Shown here: piece by piece, positions 1 through 5,996 of the stretch
How the letters are laid out: each line of letters opens with the position of its first letter
Numbering within the stretch: position 1 is the stretch's first letter
From: an uncultured Oscillospiraceae bacterium
Lineage (GTDB): Bacteria > Bacillota > Clostridia > Oscillospirales > Acutalibacteraceae
Assembly: GCA_905192745.1 (NCBI GenBank)
Contig: CAJJLZ010000050.1
Coordinates: 1-6,741 of the forward strand
Length of the DNA: 6,741 nt
Reading direction: 5' to 3'
Notes under the pieces: model-generated
Databases searched by the model: none
Told to the model about the DNA's origin: nothing
What the model saw: the letters and a program-made list of their open reading frames with translations, nothing else
Made by a program: the position numbers and the translations under genes

Positions 1-1
1 G

Positions 2-1462
2 GCCAGCCTCACGCTTTACCGCGCCCTTCCCGACTCGCTTCCCAGGGACGCTGCACTATGTCTGGAAAGCTACCAGCAGGTGGTGGAGGCTTATCTGGGG
101 GAAGACTGTATCTATCAGTACGGGGTGGAGGATCATTCCCCGGCGGGAAGAATCCTGGGATCCGTTTGGAATTTGATTGACCTGCCCGAGTCCGCGGCGG
201 GCGGAGTGCTTGCCGTCCGGTTGACGGCGTTTGATTATTCCGGCGAATGGAACGTGCCGGTCGTCCTGCTGGGCAGCCGTGCCGCTGTGGCGAAGAAACT
301 GTTCTTTTCCCGCCTGAACGTCGCCGTGTTTTGTCTGATAGTGTATATAGCCGGTTTTGTTCTTCTTCTGCTCTCTCTGCTTTTGAAGGGGAAGAAGCTG
401 TTTTCCGATCGGGAAGGATTGGTGCATCTCGGCATTTTCATGCAGCTTTCCGCTCTGTGGATCGCGACGGATTCCCAGTTTCTCCAGTTTTTTGTGGGGA
501 ACAAGGCGGCGGTGTATTTGGCGTCCTTTGCCTCGTTCATGCTGCTGCCGGTGCCGCTGCTGTTCTTTATCCGACAGGTCTGCCGGCATGGACAAAGGGC
601 GTTCGATGTGTTAAGCCTGTTATATATATTGAATTTCTTTGTGCAGATGGGGCTGTATCTGTTGGGCGCCGCGTCGTTGATGAGCACGCTGCCCGTGACC
701 CATATTCTGGTGGGCGTGACCGTGGTTTTCTGTTTGTTCTTTTGCCTGCGGGAACGCTTTTACTATCAGAACAAGGACGCGGATCCCGTGATTGCGGGCG
801 CCTGCTGTCTGGCCGTTGGGGCGACTCTCTCCCTGCTGTTTTACCGTATCCAGCTGGTTAAGGATAATTCCCTCTTTTTCCGCTGTGGGCTGGCGGTGTT
901 TTTGGCCCTGCTGTGCTACAGCAGCGGCAGACGAAGTATACGGCTGCTGCGCGCCCGGGTGACGTCGGAAACCTACCGGACGCTGGCCTTTACCGACACT
1001 ATGACGGAGACGGCCAACCGGTTGGCCTTCGAAAGGGATGCGGAAGAGCTGCAGCAGGAGGAACCGGGCGGAGATGTTTGCGTGGCGATGGTTGATATCA
1101 ATAATCTGAAACAGGTCAACGACACATATGGGCATATGACGGGTGATGAACTGATTCGAAGTACGGCCCGCTGTATCCGTGAAGTTCTGGATCCGCTGGG
1201 CCGCTGCTATCGTATCGGCGGAGATGAATTTGTGGTTCTGATGAAAAATCAATCGGAGGAATCCGTGCGGCCGGCGATGGCACGGCTGCGGAAGGCCTTC
1301 GCTTGCTGCAAGACGGAAAACCCGGAAGGGTTGAGCGTGGCCGTCGGGTTTGCATCCGCGCCGGCGGAGGGGCCGAATTTTGTCCAAACGCTGTTTAAGA
1401 AAGCGGATGCCCGGATGTATGAGCAAAAACAGCAGCAGGAGGCAGAAAAGCATCCGGAGTAA
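2..1462 (+). CDS. Membrane-bound diguanylate cyclase with seven-helix sensor region (5' end missing)
   Basis: The frame is open from base 2 with no stop, so the gene starts outside the window; the in-frame GTG at 80 is probably internal because the coding sense continues upstream of it. The 486 visible residues (codon at base 2 = residue 1) begin with about 100 likely extracytoplasmic residues. Seven hydrophobic helices follow at about 106-128, 140-156, 170-193, 202-222, 230-249, 261-280 and 290-306, a layout like the 7TMR-DISM sensor family. A C-terminal GGDEF domain spans about 327-480. It shows TANRLAF, the metal-binding VDINNLK segment (Asp365), NDTYGHMTGDE and an intact RIGGDEF (GGDEF at 406-410), so two GTP to cyclic di-GMP activity is expected. 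The RxxD inhibitory site five residues before GGDEF is absent (DPLG there). No EAL domain follows. The sensed signal is unknown. The gene is convergent with ppdK. Confidence 0.9.
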   Translation, partial: ASLTLYRALPDSLPRDAALCLESYQQVVEAYLGEDCIYQYGVEDHSPAGRILGSVWNLIDLPESAAGGVLAVRLTAFDYSGEWNVPVVLLGSRAAVAKKLFFSRLNVAVFCLIVYIAGFVLLLLSLLLKGKKLFSDREGLVHLGIFMQLSALWIATDSQFLQFFVGNKAAVYLASFASFMLLPVPLLFFIRQVCRHGQRAFDVLSLLYILNFFVQMGLYLLGAASLMSTLPVTHILVGVTVVFCLFFCLRERFYYQNKDADPVIAGACCLAVGATLSLLFYRIQLVKDNSLFFRCGLAVFLALLCYSSGRRSIRLLRARVTSETYRTLAFTDTMTETANRLAFERDAEELQQEEPGGDVCVAMVDINNLKQVNDTYGHMTGDELIRSTARCIREVLDPLGRCYRIGGDEFVVLMKNQSEESVRPAMARLRKAFACCKTENPEGLSVAVGFASAPAEGPNFVQTLFKKADARMYEQKQQQEAEKHPE

Positions 1463-1591
1463 AAGGAGGGATACGACCTCGGTGTATAAAAGGACACTTG
1501 GTTTTTCAGGGCGGAAATATCCGCCGCCTGCGTTGTCGTCGTTGTCGGGTTCTGCGGCAAGTCCTTATTTTATTGATATCCTCCCAGTTTA

Positions 1592-1712
1592 CAAGGCTTT
1601 TTCGGATAATCATTGATTTTCGGCGTAAAAAAATGACCCTGAAGGATTTCTTCTTCAAGGTCATTTTTTATTTGGTTTTATCGCGATAATAGGCTTTGCC
1701 CAAAAACAAATA
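1592..1712. repeat. Distal copy (A) of a duplicated 3'-flank unit
   Basis: This stretch aligns with 1822-1920. Shared blocks in the same order are CAAGGCTTT, CGGCGTAAAAAAA, GACCCTG, a GATTTCT/ATTTCT loop, CAAGGTCA, GGTTTTA and a TTTGCCC segment ending in CAAA/ATA-rich sequence. Copy A carries about 20 extra bases (1601-1620) between the first two blocks. The copies lie in direct orientation, 210 bases apart measured at CGGCGT. The differences show that the duplication is not recent. Confidence 0.75.
1627..1669 (-). terminator. Second, distal terminator (bidirectional, best fit to minus strand)
   Basis: On the minus strand, the arm 1669-1653 (A-run, TGACCTTGAAG) pairs with 1644-1628 (CTTCAGGGTCA, U-run) across an eight-base loop. 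This gives a stem of up to 17 bp with one G-U pair and a U tract ending at 1627. On the plus strand the same position is a C-A mismatch but the stem is still followed by TTTTTTATTTGGTTTT, so it can also end transcripts coming from the cyclase gene. It backs up the proximal ppdK terminator. Confidence 0.75.
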
Positions 1713-1778
1713 TGTTTCCGGGTAAATCTCAATACTGTTTTTTAGGGCATTAAAATTTGAGTTTTGCTTTTTAAAAAG

Positions 1779-1806
1779 TGTCAATAAAATGCGTGTTTTA
1801 TTGACA
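1779..1806. repeat. Perfect AT-rich inverted repeat between the two repeat copies
   Basis: TGTCAATAAAA (1779-1789) and TTTTATTGACA (1796-1806) form an uninterrupted 11-bp stem with a six-base TGCGTG loop. There is no immediate U tract in either direction, so it is not a typical terminator. It could be a protein-binding palindrome or an RNA 3'-end structure; nothing in the sequence decides between these. Confidence 0.55.
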
Positions 1807-1821
1807 AAAATGCGGGATTTG

Positions 1822-1920
1822 CAAGGCTTTCGGCGTAAAAAAAGACCCTGCAAGATTTCTCTTGCAAGGTCAATTTTCTATTGTGGTTTTACAAATTGGG
1901 TTTGCCCCAAATCAAAATAC
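1822..1920. repeat. Proximal copy (B) of the duplicated 3'-flank unit, abutting ppdK
   Basis: This is the counterpart of 1592-1712 and ends three bases before the ppdK stop codon. It contains the ppdK-proximal terminator and, nearer the gene, a small extra hairpin (TTGGG 1896-1900 facing CCCAA 1906-1910) that copy A keeps only in vestige. Its position directly behind ppdK makes it the probable original unit, with copy A the duplicate; that direction is inferred. Confidence 0.75.
1837..1871 (-). terminator. Rho-independent terminator of ppdK (proximal)
   Basis: Read on the minus strand, GACCTTGCAAG (1871-1861), a six-base loop AGAAAT and CTTGCAGGGTC (1854-1844) form an 11-bp stem with one internal G-U pair, followed at once by seven U residues (1843-1837). 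It lies about 53 bases past the ppdK stop. On the plus strand the G-U pair becomes a C-A mismatch and the stem is followed by AATTTTCT, so the element is better suited to ppdK transcripts than to the cyclase transcript. Confidence 0.88.
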
Positions 1921-1923
1921 AGA

Positions 1924-4560
1924 TTAGGCCTTTTTGCTCTTGATAGCAGCCTGCGCGGCGGCCAGACGGGCGATCGGCACACGGAAGGGAGAGCAGGACA
2001 CATAGTTCAGGCCAATGTTGTGGCAGAACTCGATCGAAGAGGGATCGCCGCCATGCTCGCCGCAGATGCCGCAATGTAGCTCCGGACGGACCTTCTTGCC
2101 GAGAGAAACCGCCATATCCATCAGCTTGCCAACGCCGGTGGTATCCAGACGGGCAAACGGATCGGACTCATAAATCTTATTGGCATAGTATGCCGGCAGG
2201 AACTTGCCGGCGTCGTCACGGCTGAAGCCGAAGGTCATCTGGGTCAGATCGTTGGTGCCGAAGCAGAAGAAGTCGGCTTCCGTCGCAATGGCGTCCGCGG
2301 TCATAGCGGCACGCGGAATCTCGATCATGGTGCCGACCTCGTACTTGAGATCAATGCCGGCGGCAGCGATTTCGGCGTCCGCCGTCTTTACCACGATATC
2401 CTTGACGAATTTCAGCTCTTTGACTTCGCCGACCAGCGGAATCATGATTTCCGGAACGATGTTCCAGTCGGCATGACGCCGCTTGACCGCGATCGCCGCT
2501 TTGATAACGGCCTTGGTCTGCATTTCCGCGATCTCCGGATAGGTGACGGTCAGACGGCAGCCGCGGTGGCCCATCATCGGGTTGAACTCATGCAGATCGG
2601 AGATGACCTGACGGATATAGGCGACGGTCTTGCCCTGCGTCTTGGCCAGCGCGGCGATATCCGCTTCGTCGGTGGGGACGAACTCATGCAGCGGCGGGTC
2701 GAGGAAGCGGATGGTCACCGGATGACCGCCCAGCGCTTCGAACAGGCCTTCAAAGTCGGCCTGCTGCATCGGCTCGATCTTGGCCAGCGCGGCTTCGCGT
2801 TCTTCCACGGTTTCGGAGCAGATCATTTCACGGAAAGCGCCGATTCGGTCGGAATCGAAGAACATGTGCTCGGTACGGCACAGGCCGATGCCCTGCGCGC
2901 CGAAGGCGGCCGCCTGTTTGGCGTCCGCGGGCGTATCCGCGTTGGTGCGGACACCCAGCGTCTTGTATTTGTCGGCCAGCTCCATGATGCGGCCGAAGTA
3001 GCCGCTGTTCGGGTCGGCCGGAACGGTCGGGATCAGCACATCGTAGATGTTGCCGCTGGAGCCGTCCAGGGAGATCGGATCGTTTTCCTGATAGGTTTTG
3101 CCGGCGAGGGTGAACTTCTTGTTCTCCTCGTCCATTTTAATGTCGCCGCAGCCGGAGACGCAGCAGGTGCCCATGCCGCGGGCCACAACGGCCGCGTGGG
3201 AAGTCTGGCCGCCGCGGACGGTCAGGATGCCCTGCGCGTACTTCATGCCTTCGATATCTTCCGGGGAGGTTTCCAGACGAACCAGAACCACCTTTTCACC
3301 GGCCTTGCCGCGTTCCGCAGCCTCTTCGGCGGTGAAAACGATCTTGCCGGCGGCGGCGCCGGGGGAAGCGGCGATGCCCTTGCCGACCGGTACGGCCTTC
3401 TTCAGCGCCGCGGCGTCAAACTGCGGGTGCAGCAGCATATCCAGCGACTTGGCGTCGATCTGCATCAGCGCTTCTTCTTCGGTAATCATTCCTTCGTCGA
3501 TCAGATCGCAGGCGATCTTGATGGCCGCGGCGGCGGTGCGCTTGCCGTTGCGGGTCTGCAGCATGTAGAGCTTCTTATCCTCAATGGTAAACTCCATATC
3601 CTGCATATCGCGGTAGTGGTTCTCCAGCGTCTGGCAGACACCGAGGAACTGTTCGTAAACTTCCGGCAGCACTTCCTTCATTTTTGCGATCGGCATGGGG
3701 GTGCGCACGCCGGCGACAACATCCTCGCCCTGCGCGTTCATCAGGAATTCACCCATCAGGCCCTTTTCGCCGGTGGCGGGGTTACGGGTGAACGCAACGC
3801 CGGTGCCGGAGGTATCGCCCATGTTGCCGAAAGCCATCATCTGGACGTTGACGGCCGTACCCCAGGAGTAGGGGATGTCGTGATCCATACGGTAAATATT
3901 GGCGCGCGGATTGTCCCAAGAGCGGAACACGGCCTTGATGGCTTCGAACAGCTGCTCCTTCGGATCGTCCGGGAAGTCTTTGCCAAGCTGGTTCTTATAT
4001 TCCGCTTTGAACTGGCCGGCAAGGGCTTTCAGGTCGTCGGCCGTCAGGTCAACGTCAAAGGTGACGCCCTTTTCCTCTTTCATCTTGTCGATGAGCTTCT
4101 CAAAATATTTCTTGCCGACTTCCATAACAACGTCGGAGAACATCTGAATAAAGCGGCGGTAGCAGTCCCAAGCCCAGCGGGGATTGCCGGATTTGGCGGC
4201 GATGACCTCGACGACCTTCTCGTTCAGACCGAGATTCAGGATCGTGTCCATCATACCGGGCATGGAAGCGCGGGCGCCGGAACGCACGGAAACCAGCAGC
4301 GGATTTTCCATGTCGCCGAACTTTCTGCCGGTGATTTCTTCCATCTTGACGATGTTTTCCATGATCTGCGCCTGAATTTCGTCGTTGATCCGGCGGCCGT
4401 CCTCGTAATACTGGGTGCAGGCCTCGGTGGAAATGGTGAAGCCCTGCGGGACCGGCAGGCCGATCTTGGTCATCTCGGCCAGATTGGCGCCTTTGCCGCC
4501 GAGCAGCTCACGCATCTGCGCGTTGCCTTCGGAGAACAGGTACACATACTTGTGACTCAT
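1924..4560 (-). CDS. ppdK: Pyruvate, phosphate dikinase
   Basis: The enzyme catalyses reversible pyruvate + ATP + Pi to phosphoenolpyruvate + AMP + PPi in the cytoplasm, used by anaerobes for PPi-linked glycolysis or PEP formation. The 878-residue length matches bacterial PPDK (about 870-880). Visible in order: an N-terminal nucleotide-binding domain (LLGGKGANLAEM near 19-30, SVRSGARASMPGMMDT near 91-106, GNMGDTSGTGVAFTRNP near 245-261); the swivelling phosphohistidine domain with GGQTSHAAVVARG carrying His455; and the C-terminal PEP/pyruvate barrel with GLCRTEHMFF near 559-568 and CGICGEHGGDP carrying the expected catalytic Cys at 833. Thr453, two residues before the catalytic His, corresponds to the site phosphorylated by PPDK regulatory proteins in plants. 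The ATG at 4560 is chosen over the in-frame TTG two codons earlier, because AGGAGGT ends 10 bases before the ATG and the protein then begins MSHKYVYLF, as in the family. Transcribed alone, with its own promoter and terminators. Confidence 0.97.
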   Translation of the reverse strand: MSHKYVYLFSEGNAQMRELLGGKGANLAEMTKIGLPVPQGFTISTEACTQYYEDGRRINDEIQAQIMENIVKMEEITGRKFGDMENPLLVSVRSGARASMPGMMDTILNLGLNEKVVEVIAAKSGNPRWAWDCYRRFIQMFSDVVMEVGKKYFEKLIDKMKEEKGVTFDVDLTADDLKALAGQFKAEYKNQLGKDFPDDPKEQLFEAIKAVFRSWDNPRANIYRMDHDIPYSWGTAVNVQMMAFGNMGDTSGTGVAFTRNPATGEKGLMGEFLMNAQGEDVVAGVRTPMPIAKMKEVLPEVYEQFLGVCQTLENHYRDMQDMEFTIEDKKLYMLQTRNGKRTAAAAIKIACDLIDEGMITEEEALMQIDAKSLDMLLHPQFDAAALKKAVPVGKGIAASPGAAAGKIVFTAEEAAERGKAGEKVVLVRLETSPEDIEGMKYAQGILTVRGGQTSHAAVVARGMGTCCVSGCGDIKMDEENKKFTLAGKTYQENDPISLDGSSGNIYDVLIPTVPADPNSGYFGRIMELADKYKTLGVRTNADTPADAKQAAAFGAQGIGLCRTEHMFFDSDRIGAFREMICSETVEEREAALAKIEPMQQADFEGLFEALGGHPVTIRFLDPPLHEFVPTDEADIAALAKTQGKTVAYIRQVISDLHEFNPMMGHRGCRLTVTYPEIAEMQTKAVIKAAIAVKRRHADWNIVPEIMIPLVGEVKELKFVKDIVVKTADAEIAAAGIDLKYEVGTMIEIPRAAMTADAIATEADFFCFGTNDLTQMTFGFSRDDAGKFLPAYYANKIYESDPFARLDTTGVGKLMDMAVSLGKKVRPELHCGICGEHGGDPSSIEFCHNIGLNYVSCSPFRVPIARLAAAQAAIKSKKA

Positions 4561-4570
4561 CTGCAAATCT

Positions 4571-4577
4571 ACCTCCT
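4571..4577 (-). promoter_or_regulatory. ppdK ribosome binding site
   Basis: The minus strand reads AGGAGGT, ten bases before the ATG at 4560 and four bases before the TTG at 4566. The match to the anti-Shine-Dalgarno is strong. The spacing to ATG is slightly long but acceptable; spacing to TTG is short. This supports the ATG start. Confidence 0.85.
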
Positions 4578-4599
4578 AAATTTTTGACTACATTCTTCT

Positions 4600-4644
4600 G
4601 CAATCCCACGTGATTGCCGATTCCGCGTCTGATTTCGCAGAATC
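4600..4644 (-). promoter_or_regulatory. Two-hairpin 5' leader of ppdK
   Basis: In the predicted ppdK leader, GATTCTGCG (4644-4636) pairs with CGCGGAATC (4627-4619), nine pairs with one G-U. One base later GCAATC (4617-4612) pairs perfectly with GATTGC (4605-4600). The first hairpin would begin almost exactly at the predicted transcript 5' end, a position typical of stabilising 5' stem-loops. The hairpins stop 22 bases before the Shine-Dalgarno, so they do not mask it directly. No known riboswitch class is recognised. Confidence 0.55.
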
Positions 4645-4651
4645 GTCTTAT

Positions 4652-4680
4652 ATTATAACAAATACTCCCTGTGTTTTCCA
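4652..4680 (-). promoter_or_regulatory. ppdK promoter (sigma-A type, extended -10)
   Basis: On the minus strand the -35 element TGGAAA (4680-4675; 4 of 6 matches) is followed by a 17-base spacer and a perfect TATAAT (4657-4652), with TG one base before it (extended -10). The start of transcription is expected near 4645, giving a leader of about 85 bases. Confidence 0.82.
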
Positions 4681-4770
4681 CAAAAAGTTTTTTCGGCGGG
4701 ATAAATTTACCCTTTATACAGAGAAGGAACCCTGAAAAAGGTTTTGTCTGGCATTTATTCGCAAAAGCTC

Positions 4771-4799
4771 TTGAAATGGCAGGGGAAGTTTGACATAAT
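4771..4799 (+). promoter_or_regulatory. prs-pth promoter (sigma-A type)
   Basis: TTGAAA (4771-4776) and CATAAT (4794-4799) are separated by exactly 17 bases; each differs from consensus at one position. Transcription would start near 4806, leaving a leader of about 175 bases before prs. A TTGACA at 4790-4795 overlaps the -10 but has no -10 partner of its own at a suitable distance. Confidence 0.72.
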
Positions 4800-4846
4800 A
4801 AGCTATAAGGAAAAGTAGCGCTTTGCGGCGGCTGTCTCTGGCCGGC

Positions 4847-4882
4847 CCCGTGACCGGGGATGGAATCCTCCCCGGTCACGGG
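4847..4882 (+). promoter_or_regulatory. Strong GC-rich hairpin in the prs leader
   Basis: CCCGTGACCGGGGA (4847-4860) and TCCCCGGTCACGGG (4869-4882) form a perfect 14-bp stem with an eight-base loop. No U tract follows on either strand, so it is not an ordinary intrinsic terminator. A GGCCGGCC palindrome (4840-4847) abuts its 5' side. It lies about 40 bases into the predicted transcript. No known riboswitch or T-box feature is recognised; a transcript-stability or attenuation-like role is only inference. Confidence 0.65.
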
Positions 4883-4940
4883 CAGGCAAAGAACACAAGA
4901 ACGTAAGCAAGCGAAGCGGCTGTCAGTATCTGAAACGTTT

Positions 4941-4964
4941 CCGGAGCCGGTCGGCCGGTTCCGG
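4941..4964 (+). promoter_or_regulatory. Hairpin immediately upstream of the prs ribosome binding site
   Basis: CCGGAGCCGG (4941-4950) pairs with CCGGTTCCGG (4955-4964) across a TCGG loop: ten pairs with one G-U on the plus strand, whereas on the minus strand that pair is an A-C mismatch. This marks it as an RNA structure of the prs transcript. Its 3' end is three bases before the AGGGAGG Shine-Dalgarno, so folding or unfolding could affect ribosome access. Confidence 0.6.
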
Positions 4965-4967
4965 CAG

Positions 4968-4974
4968 AGGGAGG
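4968..4974 (+). promoter_or_regulatory. prs ribosome binding site
   Basis: AGGGAGG ends six bases before the ATG at 4981. This spacing fixes the start codon of prs. Confidence 0.88.
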
Positions 4975-4980
4975 CATTGG

Positions 4981-5943
4981 ATGAATTTCCACGGTAAGGA
5001 CATTAAAATCTTTTCGGCGAATTCCCATCCGCAGCTGGCCCGCCAGATCGCGGAACGGCTGGGGCTTCCGCTCGGGCGGTCGGAAGTGAAGACCTTCAGC
5101 GACGGCGAGATCGCGGTGTCAATCAACGAATCGGTGCGGGGCTCCGACGTGTTTGTTGTGCAGTCTACCTGCGCGCCGGTGAATGACCATCTGATGGAGC
5201 TGCTGATTATGATGGACGCCTTTAAACGGGCGTCGGCGGCCCGGATTACGGCGGTGATCCCCTACTTCGGGTATGCGCGGCAGGACCGCAAGGCCAAGGC
5301 AAGGGATCCGATTTCCGCCAAGCTGGTGGCCGACCTGCTCACTACGGCCGGCGCCGACCGGGTGCTGACGATGGATCTCCATGCCTCCCAGATTCAGGGC
5401 TTTTTCAACATTCCTGTGGATCATCTGGTCGGTGCGCCCATTCTGGCGAATTATTTCCGCGAATTCATTGCGCAAAACGGCGGCAGCGAGGACTTTGTGG
5501 TGGTGTCTCCCGATCTGGGATCGGTGACCCGGGCAAGAAACTTCGCCGCCCGTCTGGATTGCCCCATTGCGATTGTGGACAAGCGCCGCCAGCGCGCCAA
5601 CGTCTGCGAGGTGATGAACATCATCGGCGAGGTGCAGGGGAAAACCGTGCTGCTGCTGGACGATATGATCGATACCGCGGGCACGCTGTGCAACGCCGCG
5701 GCCGCCGTGATGGAGCGGGGAGCGAAGCGGGTATTCGCCGCGGCGACCCACGCCGTGCTGTCGGGGCCGGCAATCGACCGGCTGCGGGACAGCGCCATCG
5801 ATACCGTGGTACTGCTGGATACCATTGCCCTGCCGCCCGAAAAACAGCTGGACAAGTTTCAGGTTCTGCCGGTCGCGCCGGTGTTTTCCGAAGCGATCGA
5901 GCGGATTTATGAGGATAAGCCGGTCTCGATCATGTTTGTTTAA
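4981..5943 (+). CDS. prs: Ribose-phosphate pyrophosphokinase (PRPP synthetase, class I)
   Basis: The enzyme transfers pyrophosphate from ATP to ribose 5-phosphate, giving PRPP and AMP in the cytoplasm, and feeds purine, pyrimidine, NAD, histidine and tryptophan synthesis. The 320 residues fit the family (about 310-320). Visible in order: KTFSDGEIAVSINESVRGSD (38-56), the flexible catalytic segment YFGYARQDRKAKARDPISAK (95-114), MDLHASQIQGFFNIPVDHL with His134 (131-149), SPDLGSVTRAR (176-186), DKRRQRANVCEVMNI (200-214) and the PRPP-binding loop VLLLDDMIDTAGT (223-235). All are close to the Bacillus-type enzyme, so the allosteric phosphate-activated, ADP-inhibited class I form is expected. The start is set by AGGGAGG six bases upstream. 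It leads a probable operon with pth, 53 bases downstream, under the promoter at 4771-4799 and a long hairpin-rich leader. Confidence 0.97.
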   Translation: MNFHGKDIKIFSANSHPQLARQIAERLGLPLGRSEVKTFSDGEIAVSINESVRGSDVFVVQSTCAPVNDHLMELLIMMDAFKRASAARITAVIPYFGYARQDRKAKARDPISAKLVADLLTTAGADRVLTMDLHASQIQGFFNIPVDHLVGAPILANYFREFIAQNGGSEDFVVVSPDLGSVTRARNFAARLDCPIAIVDKRRQRANVCEVMNIIGEVQGKTVLLLDDMIDTAGTLCNAAAAVMERGAKRVFAAATHAVLSGPAIDRLRDSAIDTVVLLDTIALPPEKQLDKFQVLPVAPVFSEAIERIYEDKPVSIMFV

Positions 5944-5996
5944 CGCGGAGGGACGGCTTTCTTTTTTCGACATCAAAAACCAAAGGAGAACCGCGC

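Larger units (their letters stand above)
1463..1923. other. AT-rich convergent intergenic region without a convincing gene
   Basis: These 461 bases separate the stop of the cyclase gene from the stop of ppdK. They hold a purine-rich AAGGAGG at 1463-1469, small inverted repeats at 1490-1566 (AAGGAC at 1490-1495 facing GTCCTT at 1561-1566; inner GGCGGA/TCCGCC at 1510-1525), two copies of a terminator-bearing repeat and a perfect hairpin at 1779-1806. Composition is clearly more AT-rich than the flanking genes from about 1565 onward. Short open frames here either overlap the terminators or lack a credible start signal. The only one with a nearby Shine-Dalgarno is a 44-codon GTG frame at 1482-1616, judged improbable. 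Confidence 0.7.

Noticed and set aside
80..82. GTG at 80 as the true start of the cyclase gene
   Set aside because: The frame is open to the left edge, the gene needs more extracytoplasmic sequence, and no Shine-Dalgarno stands before the GTG.
620..1453. A 277-codon open frame antisense to the GGDEF gene
   Set aside because: It is fully covered by the transmembrane and GGDEF coding sequence; the translated product has no recognisable family.
1498..1689. A 63-codon TTG-start frame after the cyclase gene
   Set aside because: It runs straight through the distal terminator hairpin, lacks a Shine-Dalgarno, and its C-terminal part is simply the terminator translated.
1592..1920. CRISPR-like array
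   Set aside because: There are only two diverged units with different internal lengths and no regular spacers; a duplicated terminator region explains them better.
4564..4566. TTG at 4566 as the start of ppdK
   Set aside because: It leaves only four bases after AGGAGGT and adds two residues; the ATG at 4560 gives the family-typical N-terminus.
2473..4587. A 704-codon open frame on the plus strand, antisense to ppdK
   Set aside because: It mirrors ppdK, whose protein matches a known family over its whole length. The antisense product is a low-complexity mix rich in Gly, Ala, His, Asp and Val without recognisable domains, as expected when GC-biased third positions suppress antisense stops.
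4847..4882. 14-bp hairpin as an intrinsic terminator or attenuator end
   Set aside because: Neither strand has a U tract after the stem, so it does not meet the rho-independent pattern.
4932..4941. CcpA cre site in the prs leader
   Set aside because: The flanks do not match the cre consensus at the outer TG/CA positions; only the central CG symmetry agrees.
5119..5976. A 285-codon open frame antisense to prs
   Set aside because: Prs is certain from its motifs. The antisense product is rich in His, Arg and Gln without a domain, an ordinary shadow of a GC-rich gene.
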